A stretch of DNA of 64,000 nucleotides, taken from assembly GCA_033675265.1 (NCBI GenBank), contig JAUJYZ010000773.1:608914-672913 (forward strand), given 5' to 3'. The notes below the pieces were generated by a model. The model made no database searches. It was not told the DNA's origin and was given only the letters and a program-made list of their open reading frames with translations. This document shows, one piece after another, positions 54,279 to 64,000 of this stretch. Positions within the stretch are counted from its first letter, which is position 1. Every line of letters starts with the position of its first letter. Source of the stretch: Actinostola sp. cb2023 (taxonomy: Eukaryota; Cnidaria; Anthozoa; Actiniaria; Actinostolidae). A program made the position numbers and the translations under genes.

Positions 54279-57200
54279 TTTTCACCGTTTGACCGGCAAA
54301 CGCGAACGCATGCGCAATGCGCAAGTCACTGAAAGTGTCTTCGCAATTCAGCCGAACGAATAAACCACAGTTAGCTGGAGTAAAGAAACATATGAACTTA
54401 ATTGCATCAACTTGCGTTCACCGTTTGACCGGCTACTGGAGAGGAGGCTGCTCTAACCATACATTTCTTTGCAGTTTTTGAATGTCTGCAGTTCATTTAC
54501 TACTTGTCCAAACCCTATCAAACTCCTGAAACTTACCAATTCTGATATGCTCTTTCTTGTGATGGGCCGTTCATTTTTCAATTATATTAATTTTAAAAAC
54601 TCGTTCCCAGTCCTTTACTCATTTCCAAAATGGCTAATTGGGTACCTTTTGCGGTCGGGATATAGCGTACCTTTTGCGGTCGGGATATAGGGTACCTTTT
54701 GCGGTCGGGATATAGCGTACCTTTTGCGGTCGGGATATAGGGTCCCTTTTGCGGTTGGTATATAGCGTACCGTTTGCGGTCGGGATATAGGGTACCTTTT
54801 GCGGTCGGGATATAGCGTACCGTTTGCGGTCGGGATATAGGATACCTTTTGCGGTCGGGATATAGGGTACCTTTTGCGGTCGGGATATAGGGTACCTTTT
54901 GCGGTCGGGATATATGGTACCTTTTGCGGTCGGGATATAGGGTACCTTTTGCGGTCGGGATATAGGATACCTTTTGCGGTCGGTATATAGGGTACCTTTT
55001 GCGGTCGGGATATATAATTGACGCGCCCAATTACACCGCTCTTTGTGTCGGAAAGCGATCAACACAAAGAGCTGCTGCAAAGGAGGCTACCAGCGTTATC
55101 ATTGTTGCGACTTACAGTTTTACCAAATAAAACAGCGTCAGAAAGAACGTTAACATTTCTAGGATAGGGTATGGAAAATCGCAATTTTAGGTCTGGGAGA
55201 GGGTCGGGGGTCCGTCGTACACCTCTATCCGAATACGCCCTTAGTACCACCCAGGCATCATCGTCATCATCATTAAACACCATGACCATCATCATGAACA
55301 TCACCACCATCAACAACAATAACAGCGGCAAGAACACCACCAAGACTGTAGCGATGCTTGGCACAAATAGTAAATGATGCCAAGTATTCCAAGTTGTTAG
55401 AGAAAATACCCACTCTGGCTAAAATCAATTCGACCTCAGTGTTTAAATGTCACTTACTCGAATAGTACTGAGATGTCTCGTTATATCTCTGGTAGACTGG
55501 TACACGACCCCAGAGGCACTACATGATGAGGTAGATTTACACTTTCTGATACGTCTCCACATTCTGAGCCACTCAAATCTTGAAAAGAACACCACATGCC
55601 AATATATAAAGATTCGGAATCCTTTATATTGTATTAAAAGTTATTGTATTATAATGGCCGATTAACATCGCTCACGCTAGCTCCGTTTCGACATAACAAA
55701 CAAACGCACACAATGTATGTCTGACTCGTGTAGATTGCAACTTTTATTCGGGCTTTTATTCCGCCGCCGGCAGGCAACTAATAAGCTGTAAAACTGCTTG
55801 TATCATAGCAGTTCACTTTGATCATTTAATTGTGCGATATATCATCAGTATCTTGAAGCATTTCAGTTGTTAAAGTATACATTTTTTAAACTAACATTTT
55901 GCCGGGGATGATCTGGAATAGCGAAAACTTTCGTATCAAGTTTTTAGTTTTCCAGTACGATAATATCTGAAGTTAGTTTTTCCTTTTAGTAGTAACTATT
56001 ATTGCGAATCAGAAACAACAACTAGACGAATAAAGTTATTCAAATGTATCAATTAGTGAGGTGCGCCAGCTCTTGCTTGTTACTTGTTATTCTCCTCAAA
56101 TTTGCATAATTAACTAAAGTTGCTTCACGTGAATAACAAAACGAGTACATTTACCCTTCAAAAACGTCAGTCCATGTGAAAGGTAGATACCCCTTCTTGT
56201 GAATGGACACTAATTCAGTCAGTCTAGTTGGTCAGACATTCCTAAAATCGGTTTAACTTCAGACACTAAAATCAGCTTCAATGATTTATACAAAAAGACT
56301 ATATTTGCCAAACGTTTTTATCAGCGATATAAAACAGACAACTAACAAAGATCCCACAAAATAGAAGCCCTTATGTAGATGTTCCGAAACGCTGTAAAAC
56401 TTTTTTTAAAATTCATTTTAATCAGCTGTGGCTTGCTTAACAAAATGTATAAATTCGCAATTATTTTACTCTCGTCCCAGGCCCTCTCTCTATAGGAAAT
56501 ACCAATCCCGTTTTTACCATACCTTGAGGGGTGAGGCAAAAACCAACCCCACAGCTGTTGTCTGCTATCATCAATACTTTATCTATGGCAAAAAGGTGGT
56601 TAAGTTTGGAAGACCCCCATTTTCCGCTCAATCTTCGAAGTTTACAGTCAACCTCTCTTAAGCACCATAAAATCCAAGCAATATTGACGTGGAGCGAGCG
56701 AGTTAAAAAATACAGCAAATCGGTCATTCATTTTGCGGGAGCCACCTTAAATATCTGTAAGATGGAGCACTGATGGAGAGAGGGGAGTAAAGTGCACACC
56801 GTCGGCCAGCACTTCACTTTCTATTAGAAATGACTAGTATATCCTGTTATGAGCTACCGACATTAAATAAGGTCTCGTTACTTTACTTTACATTCACAGT
56901 AATTAACTTAGTTATTGTGATATTCAGATAATACTGAGGAAGAACATGGCATACAAGATAATATTATAGACCAACATGACGACCCTGTTGCAGACCTCCT
57001 GGCATCTTCATCCTTCCAAAGACATTCTGTACTTGATGATGATTTTATACGGAGTCATGATGATGATGAGGGTGAACGAAATGAAGATCTGTTGGAAGGT
57101 AGATTGATGCTGTTTACAACATTGTTTATACCTTGGTACAGATACGGTACCTAGTTTTAGTTCTAGCCAATCTAATGAACAACAAATGCCGCCACCTGAG

Positions 57201-60200
57201 AATAACCATTTCATTTTGCCTTGTCTTGCTATTACTTGATGGTTGACAATAATAATTGACTGAGTTTGAGCTGCATGTCATTAGGTTTTCAAACATGTTT
57301 CCAATGTTATTAACAATAGAACAACGAATCTATAGATTGTGTTACTGCCTCGTTCTATTGTTCACAATAGCACGAATCTGTACCTTTTATTAACAGAGTG
57401 TGAGGTCCGTACGGGAAGTTATGGACCAAGTCTTTTCGCATGGCCTCATGGCCCAAGCGCGTAGCGCGCGGGCCATAAAAAGTGGGGTAAAACAAGGATC
57501 CATAACTTCCAGTACGGACCGAGCAAGCGAGGTTAATAAGATATTTATTATATAGCTTTTCCTTACTTTTCTGTTTTCAGCGGGCCGTACGGGAAGTTAT
57601 GACCCGCTAATTGACCAATAAGAGCGCACATAGTATCTGTGCTACGGTATATAATAAATACAGCTTATTAGATGTTTGTAGAGGTAATCATACGGTTTCG
57701 AGTTCAATTTGGAAATAATTTGCACGAGTGTGTTTTTCAAAGAGTATCAAAATTGCACGAGCCCGTAGGACGAGTGCAATTTGAGCTCTTTGAAAAACAC
57801 ACGAGTGCAAATTATTGCAAATTGAACGAGAAATCGTATGATTACCAATTAATAATATTCATGAAAAAAAAGTAATTTAATTTGCACTGCAGTGCAAATT
57901 ACTTTTCAACTGCACTGCTTTAAGCCAATCAGAATCGAGTATTTTTTTCATGTATATTATTATCTCAGGTATTACGGGCTGATATTTTACGAGTTGTGAA
58001 TGTATTTTTCTGAGCCTGCAGGGCGAGGAAAAATGCGATCAACGAGTAAAAATGTCAGCCCGTAATACCCGAGAAAACATCTAATAAGGGATTTATTATA
58101 TAACTGTGACGTAATTTTATCAGTATATTGTTTTTTTGAGTTTTTTGAGTTGTGAACAGGGCACTACAGATTTCTAGAGGGCATTAACGTCTCATATCGG
58201 CCCTAAAAAATGACCAAATTTGGTAAAATTACGTCACAGATATGTAATAAATTGTGTTACTACTGCCTCATTCTATTGACAGTTCACAATAGATTTGTTT
58301 ATATTGTTTGAATGAATGAATGAATGAATAAACTTTATTTACAGAGGGTAAGACACACAACAGTTTGATTCGTTCTATTGTTTGAAGGTCCTTTTGGTCG
58401 ATGTGATAAATAAGCCCTTTACCCATCAAAATCAAAGTAGCCCCCCCCCCCCCCCCCCCCCCAGTTTAAGGAATAGAATTTCAATAACACATCCTAAATG
58501 TTATATATAACACTTACTTAGAAAATGAGTGAATTGTGAAGTTGATGGGATTGAGACATGCATTATGTAAGATTCTAAAAAATGATCTGTCGAAGAATCT
58601 TTTGGTCAAGGAATATCAAGAATGACAGGAATGCAATATGAGCTAATCGCAAGATTATAGGTATCCCGACTGAATGCCTGTAGGGCGTCTTGTTATTATT
58701 ATTAGGTTTAAGAACTTATACAAGCTGGAAAATTTGAAGCACAGTTTTTGAAAAATATTTGTAATCAATGAGTTTCAAAATATTCAGTGACTTATGTTTA
58801 GTCATTGACTCACCAGGTTAGTAAAAGAATTTTGCAATGAAATAAGCCATGTTTCTTGTTGGTCCTAGGATATGATAATGAGATATATATGATGATTGTT
58901 GTGTACAAAACATCCCCAGTCAATCTACTTAGCTTCATGTATTTATTATGAGGTGTTATAGTACAAACATTGACACATTGTGTCTAATTATTGTGGCTAG
59001 AACCTTAGGTGTTAATTGAGTTGGTTGCCTAGAGACAGAAGTGCTGTTGTCATTGGTACATAATCCTGCATTAGTTTACAAGATTTTGTCATATTTCTTC
59101 ATCACTGAGAAGTGAATACTGACTCTCACAGCAATAGAGTGCAAACACTAAAACCGTGAAACAACTTAGTAACTAAATAGTACTAAATAGTATTTCGCTC
59201 TTATCATGTGTACTGATTTTTTAAGATCAGCAAAAACTGGTTTCTTTCTGGTGCAAACAGAAAATTAGTTATATAAGTATAATGTAGAAGTTTCATGACG
59301 AAATTATATATCTCTGCGAAGTTTATGAACGATTTAAATTCTGAAAAAAAACATCAAAACGAGACTTTGTAACGCATGACGGCAAAAATCCCATACTAAA
59401 GTCTAAATGTCATCCCCGATAACTTTTTGAGATTTTATCCTATACTATTGAAACTTTCCAGAAATGTTCTTTCAGACAAACTCTTTCAGATCATTTCTTA
59501 AAAATCAGTACACATGAGAAGAGCAAATTACTACAAATGTCTAGTTGATTCAAAGGAGATTTAGATCATTATCATCTGTGCAGTGTAGCAGATTCATTGA
59601 CTAGAGTTTCTGTTGTGTTTACAGATGGTAACCATGGCAAACCAATAGAACTCAGCCCACTCTATAAAGAGCTTCTACAGCATCAGGTATGTAATCTGCC
59701 TGAGGGGGAGGGGGTCCTTCTTTGCTTCCTTCTTCCCTTCCTTCTTCCCTTCCTCCTTCCCTTCCTCCTTCCCTTCCTTCTTCCCTTCCTTCTTCCCTTC
59801 CTCCTTCCCTTCCTCCTTCCATTCCTCCTTCCCTTCCTCCTTCCCTTCCTCCTTCCCTTCCTCCTTCCCTTCCTCCTTCCCTTCCTCCTTCCCTTCTTCC
59901 TTCCCTTCCTCCTTCCCTTCCTCCTTCCCTTCCTCCTTCCCTTCCTCCTTCCCTTCCTCCTTCCCTTCCTCCTTCCCTTCCTCCTTCCCTTCCTCCTTCC
60001 CTTCCTCCTTCCCTTCCTCCTTCCCTTCCTCCTTCCCTTCCTCCTTCCCTTCCTCCTTCCCTTCCTTCTTCCCTACCTTCTTCCCTTCCTTCTTCCTTTC
60101 ATTCTCACTTATTTATTCATTCACTCTCTCATTCTGTCATTTATGTGTTCATTCTCTCTTTCCATTCATCCAGACAGTTTCTTCCTGTTGCAACCCTTTT

Positions 60201-63200
60201 GTAGTCATAGCATCATTGTGAATGATAAAGTTGTTATAAACATTCATTCATTCATTCATTGTCTTTTATATTGTTTTGAAATGTGGTTAGCAATAGTTTA
60301 TTCTACATGTACCATAAATTGTCATAACTCTCTGTTTGTTTTACATTGTGAAACTTAGACCCCAATCCTGAACTAGTTCCTAACGTAAACAAATATTGTA
60401 CTATTGCAGCTCGATACACTTTCTTGAATGTTTTGTCTGGTAGGAAACCAGCTGAGTCCTGAATGGTTGACTGTTGAATAGTAAAACCCTTCAATTAGAA
60501 TACCAGTTGTTCTCTTTGTAATCTATTGATAGTGTAAAGAATGTGTGGTTTTTCCTGTGGGTACATTGTTAATGATGTGATACAGCGCTGCCTGTCATTA
60601 TATCATATCATACATGTTAGATAGTCAGTATGGTGTCGTTATAACACTGCTGTAGTACTGTATTTAAACAAGAATAATGGCACTCATGGTATGTCTATAA
60701 TCAATACTTTATATTGTGATATATTGTATGATTAATGCTTTCTTTCTATTAGAACAATTTTAGTGTTACCTTGAAAAAAAAATTTCAAAAAAAAATCAGA
60801 AATCTTTTCTAAATCTTTTCTCATATTTATTGAACAAGTTTTCCACAACTTTAAGTTAGATTTAATTTTCTTGATATTCCACAATACCCATGTCTGCTTT
60901 CCTATCTTTATCTGTGTTTCATATTTATAATTAATGATTGTACAGGCCATTGGATTATGAATGGTTAGGGTCAATGAAATTAGGTAAATCAGACACTAGG
61001 AAATTATGAAATAGTTCATTTTAATTGTGTTTAATTGCTAATGACATTGAAGGCAAATACTGTAGAATCCCGGTTATACATGTAAGGCCCCCCCCCCCCC
61101 GGTTATAAGACCCCCCGATTATAAGCCCACCTGTCTGCTAACAGAAATTTCCTCCCGGTTATAAGCCCCCTTCATTTACTCCTCCCCATACGGAGTACCA
61201 CATACAGGAAACAATAATTAGGCAATTAGGTGTACGTAGCAAACGAGACTGATGGAGTCCAGTAGTATACGGTAGCTCATTGCTTGAAAATCCGCTCAGA
61301 TTATAGTTTTCTCTGAGCATATTCACGTTTAAAAACGCTTACAGTTATTGTTGCATGAACACTGTTTAACTAAAATGGTCACGATTATAAACATTGTTTT
61401 TTTAAATAGAACGGATTTCAGACGTTTTTTCCGGCCCCCCCGGTTTATAAGCCACCCCCCCCGGTTATAAGCCCACCCCCGATTATAAGCCCACCACAAA
61501 ACCCTTACGAAGTTATATAAGCCCAGGGCTTATAATCGGGATTCTACGGTAATTTTTACATTAATATATTTAATTGCTGATTTAATCACTCTACCATGAG
61601 TTTGAATGGAAAAGATAATGTAAAAAACAATCTGTCAAGCCTTGTGGGACAGTCTAAAGTGTGCAGAGCAGTCAGAACAATTTCAAAGAGTTCTGAGCAT
61701 GTGCAGATACTAATAGTGATAGTGATTGTAAATTACTGAAAGCGCAATGGAGCATGCTCAAGCAAGGTTTCTAAATAGTTTTTTAATTGGTTACCAGGTC
61801 TTACATGGACAACCCTCGTGGATTCCCAGTAGTGGTAACCAGTCCCCCACAACCTCAGATGAAGAGCTTGCAGATCTAATCCAGAGGGCTGGTACTGAGG
61901 AAGGACCACCACTACTGACTGGACAACCAGTCATTCCCAACGACCGACTGCTAAAAAGTCCAATCCTTGTCAAGCCCTATGAAGTAGTGGAAGTCAATGG
62001 AAGTAACCATGGTGATGCAAGTAACCATGGTGATGCAAGTAACCATGGTGATGATAATTTATTCGCAGATATCGGAAATTATGGTACAAGATTGGTTCTG
62101 ATCTTTTGTTCATTTATCCATACTATTTTCTGTTTTCCTCCTTTTGAAATCCCTCTATTCATTCTATTCTATTCTTTCTTTCTTCTGTCTTTGCTTCTAC
62201 CATCCTTTCTTTCTTCAATCTTTTATCCCATTCGCTCAATTTAGAGAAAATAAAAGTGTCAGCAAATATTTCTATGTGTAAATTTAGTTTCATCTTCGAT
62301 AATGAGAACATTTATCAGAGTCATCGAAGCATGTAGCCCTGCACACACCTCATTACCATGTTGCTTTACTCATCTGCTCATTAGCATGTAGCCGTGCGCG
62401 CACCTCATTACCATGTTGCTTTACTCATCTGCTCATTAGCATGTAGCCGTGCGCACACCTCATTACCATGTTGCTTTACTCATCTGCTCATTAGCATGTA
62501 GCCGTGCGCACACCTCATTAACCATGTTGCTTTACTCATCTGCTCATTAGCATGTAGCCGTGCACACACCTCATTACCATGTTGCTTTACTCATCTGCTC
62601 ATTAGCATGTAGCCGTGCGCGCACCTCATTACCATGTTGCTTTACTCATCTGCTCATTAGCATGTAGCCGTGCGCGCACCTCATTACCATGTTGCTTTAC
62701 TCATCTGCTCATTAGCATGTAGCCGTGCGCACACCTCATTACCATGTTGCTTTACTCATCTGCTCATTAGCATGTAGCCGTGCGCACACCTCATTACCAT
62801 GTTGCTTTACTCATCTGCTCATTAGCATGTAGCCGTGCGCACACCTCATTACCATGTTGCTTTACTCATCTGCTCATTAGCATGTTTTAGCCGTGCACAC
62901 ACCTCATTACCATTTTGCTTTTACTCATCTGCTCATTAGCATGTAGCCGTGCGCACACCTCATTACCATGTTGCTTTACTCATCTGCTCATTAGCATGTA
63001 GCCGTGCGCACACCTCATTACCATGTTGCTTTACTCATCTGCTCATTAGCATGTAGCCGTGCGCACACCTCATTACCATGTTGCTTTACTCATCTGCTCA
63101 TTAGCATGTTAAAAGCGGGTTACATGAAAACGCTCTAAGAACACACTTATTAATGTTAAACCCCGTATTAAACGTTCCGTCGTTGTCAAAACTGAGAGAG

Positions 63201-64000
63201 ACCAGGGTTCATTCTCCTCCTCGTCGTCAGCAACCTTTAGTGGCTCTACCAGCAATAGAAGCAATGAACGTCTGCCACAAAGACACAGTCCACCGTTTTT
63301 TAAACAGGTCAGAATATCAAATCTACTTGTCCCATGTTTTACCTTACTCCACTTGTGGGGACCACACGTGTAAATGCAATTGTGCAATTGCCCACCCCCC
63401 CATGCGCAATGCTGCATGCTCACGTTTTAATGAATTAGTTGGGATAAGGTAACCAATCGCGTAGCTAATCGTTTTGAATCAATCATGAAGCGCGAAGTCA
63501 CGCAACTCAAAATATATTTTATTACGTCATAGCGATGCATCAGATGACAGTCTTCCATTACAAGAACAGAGTCTTGAAGAGTTACCATGTCCTTATGATG
63601 GAACATTTATTACCAGTGGCATACCCAATAATGTTACCTTTTGAAAAAGCCCCTACTAATGAAGTCCATTCAAGAGAACCGTCCCTCAAGTATCACCCGG
63701 AGGCAACCAATCAGAAACTAGAGCCAGCCCCACATGATCGACCTCCAAGTGCTGAAGGCAACCTATCAGAACTAGAGCCAGCCCTCACGACCGACCTCCA
63801 AGTGCTGAAGGCAACCTATCAGAAACTAGAGCCAGCCCACATGATCGACCTCCAAGTGCTGAAGCAAACCTATCATAAACTAGAGCAGCCCTCACGATCG
63901 ACCTCCAAGTGCTGAGGCAACCTATCAGAAACTAGAGCCAGCCCTCACGATCGACCTCCAAGTGCTGAAGGCAACCTATCAGAAACTAGAGCCAGCCCTC
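42982..64000 (+). CDS. CCHC zinc-finger protein, incomplete at window end
   Basis: Not recognised. Proposed exons with closing phases: 42982-43066, 45581-45745, 56928-57098, 59625-59686, 61798-62083. A later exon near 63140-63307 and one from about 63544 are probable, but their frame is unsettled. Exon 1 encodes MHCPLCHEFIGDGEDLQLH and then LLSC, a C-x2-C...H-x4-C finger like the UBZ or CCHC fingers of ubiquitin-binding proteins. Exon 2 ends FEIAEEADVMYIIPLEE, reminiscent of a beta-grasp edge. Exons 3 and 4 are very acidic (HDDDEGERNEDLLE). Exon 5 has SDEELADLIQRAG and a triple SNHGDA repeat. Intron 2 (11 kb) contains the complete HECT/integrase transposon on the same strand as the HECT gene. 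Confidence 0.6.
44285..44778. mobile_element. TIR element with GTTACACGTA ends
   Basis: The ends GTTACACGTAGC and its counterpart CGTTACGTGTAAC are inverted. Arms contain TCGCGAAAAAAATTGTTGCA and internal repeats of CAACTTGTCTCGCG in both orientations. No gene inside. Confidence 0.75.
44815..45400 (+). repeat. 74-base tandem array, ~8 units, each with AATAAA
   Basis: Unit contains GAGAATTTGCAATAAAACTG, GCAGCAGGGACCAGACAAAG and GTGTCTGTCTTAGAGAGATG. Units differ at only a few bases. Every unit carries CAATAAAACTG on the transcribed strand. Confidence 0.93.
45746..46499. other. Intron 2 before the transposon
   Basis: Holds a palindrome at 46274-46430 (TAAGGTCCCTAGTAATG and its complement, with GACGAGGTAAGAAGGAAATT). 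Otherwise no feature seen. Confidence 0.6.
46500..46808 (+). repeat. Left terminal inverted repeat
   Basis: About 47 bases of unique terminus, then some 10 tandem units containing GTTTCG(T/C)(G/A)ATACA, then TCGGGAGACTAGTAACGAGC and GAATAATGAAGAGAGATTTG. It ends 40 bases before the HECT start codon, so it probably contains that gene's promoter. Confidence 0.93.
46848..50507 (+). CDS. Transposon-borne HECT-type E3 ubiquitin ligase-like protein
   Basis: Five exons, 46848-47547, 48006-48077, 48528-48599, 48776-48829, 49447-50507; 1,959 bases, 652 residues, every internal junction in phase 1 and GT-AG. The N-terminus is a zinc ribbon (C3, C6, C17, C20 in CQNCGCWVRKDYKYCPGC). A basic stretch KNKKRK follows, then a beta-grasp-like segment and an acidic linker. 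The last exon is a HECT-like domain similar to G2E3-type proteins: GLVRDLFSLFWKDIY, RPQWEAIGRILMKGF and the C-terminal PVAHTCTFTLEIP. Cys618 (50400-50402) is in the position of the HECT catalytic cysteine, so ligase activity is plausible. Exons 2 and 3 are a tandem duplication. ATG 46848 is the first in frame after the repeat. AATAAA at about 50708. Confidence 0.9.
48006..48599 (+). repeat. Tandemly duplicated 72-base exon
   Basis: 48006-48077 and 48528-48599 differ at one base within the exon (GCATCT/GCAACT). The flanking intron sequence (TTTTTA before, GGTAGGAATATATTAAACATC after) is duplicated too. Both copies are phase 1 in and out, so inclusion of either or both keeps frame. Confidence 0.92.
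51011..52164 (-). CDS. DDE integrase/transposase of the 6-kb element
   Basis: Minus strand, starting at ATG 52164 just inside the right repeat. The N-terminal part is a helix-turn-helix-like region (TYYFRKGYEYQAIVKFL). The catalytic core follows: NHTWHVDGYDKLKPFG (first Asp, 51751), KLRTDCGTE (second Asp, 51574), then NQRIEGWWSFLRK (Glu, 51471). A C-terminal region with HWNTHRIRHSR is shared with eukaryotic integrase-core proteins. Two single-base frame breaks: at the T5 run 51559-51563, where one base fewer restores the frame, and within 51339-51352. Both lie in or next to homopolymers. Either the copy is slightly decayed or these are sequencing indels. Role: cuts and joins the element's ends. 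Tail-to-tail with the HECT gene, 503 bases apart. Confidence 0.85.
52202..52569 (-). repeat. Right terminal inverted repeat
   Basis: Reverse complement of the left end, with about three more internal units of about 21 bases. Its inner edge is 38 bases from the integrase start codon. Confidence 0.93.
53612..54432. mobile_element. TIR element with CCGGTCAAACG ends
   Basis: CCGGTCAAACGTAAACGCAAG and CTTGCGTTCACCGTTTGACC face each other; further inverted CAAGT/ACTTG blocks lie inside. It also holds several CCTAAACAGGGT repeats (53760-54040) and the poly-C tract. Confidence 0.65.
54245..54278. repeat. Poly-C tract (34 C)
   Basis: Uninterrupted C run followed by TTTTCACCGTTTGACCGG. Similar runs occur near 898, 58441 and 61087. 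Confidence 0.95.
54640..55015. repeat. 25-base minisatellite
   Basis: About 15 units of GTACCTTTTGCGGTCGGGAT + ATAGG. The Tyr/Pro/Arg frames on the minus strand are artefacts. Confidence 0.93.
57099..59624. other. Intron 3: palindromes and poly-C
   Basis: Three palindromic elements follow one another: about 57403-57535 (GGTCCGTACGGGAAGTTATGG), 57690-57840 (AATTTGCACGAGTGTGTTTTTC) and 57970-58070 (ACGGGCTGATATTTTACGAG). Another inverted pair, GTGACGTAATTTTA and TAAAATTACGTCAC, lies at 58108-58240. Poly-C at 58441-58462. 58500-59600 shows nothing notable. Confidence 0.65.
59716..60100. repeat. CCCTTCCTCCTT array
   Basis: 12-base pyrimidine unit repeated about 30 times just after exon 4 of the zinc-finger gene. 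Leu/Pro/Phe and Ser/Leu/Pro frames are artefacts. Confidence 0.93.
60101..61058. other. Intron 4, unremarkable
   Basis: AT-rich intron sequence with short CATT runs at 60105-60140 and 60240-60260. No gene, repeat family or RNA recognised. Confidence 0.5.
61059..61551. mobile_element. TIR element with TACTGTAGAATCCCG ends
   Basis: TACTGTAGAATCCCGGTTATA and TATAATCGGGATTCTACGGTA are inverted ends starting with TA. The interior has many GGTTATAAG(A/C)CCCCCC units near both ends. Resembles Tc1/mariner-type MITEs. Confidence 0.7.
62325..63110. repeat. 55-base minisatellite, ~14 units
   Basis: Unit: CATTAGCATGTAGCCGTGCG, CACACCTCATTACCATGTTG, CTTTACTCATCTGCT. Units are more than 95% alike by eye. 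Lies between exon 5 and the next probable exon of the zinc-finger gene. Confidence 0.93.
63140..63307 (+). other. Probable exon of the zinc-finger gene
   Basis: Bounded by CTCTAAG|AAC and AAACAG|GTCAGA. One frame gives VKPRIKRSVVVKTERDQGS plus a Ser-rich tail; the next frame is also open. The phase from 62083 does not match the first frame, so the intervening structure is unresolved. Confidence 0.45.
63650..64000. repeat. Tandem repeat at the window edge
   Basis: About 6 copies of a 54-57 base unit with CTATCAGAAACTAGAGCCAG and CGACCTCCAAGTGCTGAAGG. It runs past the window. The open frame from about 63535 passes through it, but unit lengths vary, so coding is doubtful. Confidence 0.85.

Larger units (their letters stand above)
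52570..56927. other. Intron 2 after the transposon
   Basis: No exon recognised in 4.3 kb. 52576-53600 is plain AT-rich DNA. Repeats at 53612, 54245 and 54640 are listed separately. 55250-55340 is CAT/AAC-rich. AGAGAGGTTGACTGTA near 52668 and ACAGTCAACCTCTCTTA near 56644 look like Tc1/mariner-type ends facing each other about 4 kb apart, but no transposase lies between. Confidence 0.45.

Noticed and set aside
52665..56660. A 4-kb Tc1/mariner element between AGAGAGGTTGACTGTA and ACAGTCAACCTCTCTTA
   Set aside because: No transposase between them and the ends point inwards in the wrong sense for a single element; more likely two independent relics.
59597..60358. Leu/Pro/Phe-rich 253-codon frame
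   Set aside because: Only its first part (59625-59686) is a probable exon; the rest is a CCTTCCTCCTT array behind a GTATGT donor.

Overview
The window is nuclear DNA of a multicellular animal, almost certainly a marine invertebrate. It has GT-AG introns of 60 to 11,000 bases, animal gene families (MPC2, TMEM242, a GPR45/GPR63-like receptor), retroposon tails ending in TATAAAT(ATT)n, and a very high load of minisatellites and foldback elements. I cannot fix the phylum. Most long open frames here are tandem repeats read through in several frames; the real genes had to be assembled from short exons by splice-site and phase matching.

Layout. 1-3,700: MITEs and nested foldbacks. 3,776-5,516 (+): tmem242, two exons. 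7,815-11,902 (-): mpc2, five exons with perfect phase closure. A 360-base divergent promoter region separates mpc2 from 12,263-37,429 (+), a gene of about 26 exons and 2,000 codons. It combines a beta-grasp (ubiquitin-like) N-terminus, a B-box zinc finger, an XPF/MUS81-type ERCC4 nuclease core with an intact ERKxxxD motif, a 47-copy 12-residue repeat, five ubiquitin-interacting motifs, three SUMO-interacting-like motifs, and a C-terminal zinc knuckle with a basic tail. I do not recognise this architecture; it is the main candidate for an undescribed system, probably a DNA-repair or genome-defence nuclease that reads ubiquitin and SUMO marks. A LINE 3' fragment follows its stop codon. 39,826-40,947 (-): an intronless class A GPCR. 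42,982 to the window end (+): an incomplete gene with an N-terminal CCHC zinc finger.

Inside intron 2 of that last gene sits a complete 6,070-base DNA transposon (46,500-52,569). It has terminal inverted repeats of 309 and 368 bases and a 6-base target duplication GAAAAT. Two genes converge from the ends: a spliced HECT-type ubiquitin ligase that keeps its catalytic cysteine, and a DDE integrase with two single-base frame breaks.

Repeats shape the genes directly. A 45-base minisatellite copies the 5' splice site of a nuclease-domain exon 13 times. A 36-base minisatellite is coding and keeps exact periodicity over 46 periods. A 74-base array places AATAAA in every unit inside an intron. Several single-base frame breaks lie in or beside short homopolymers, in both the nuclease gene and the transposon integrase, so assembly indels are at least as likely as gene decay.
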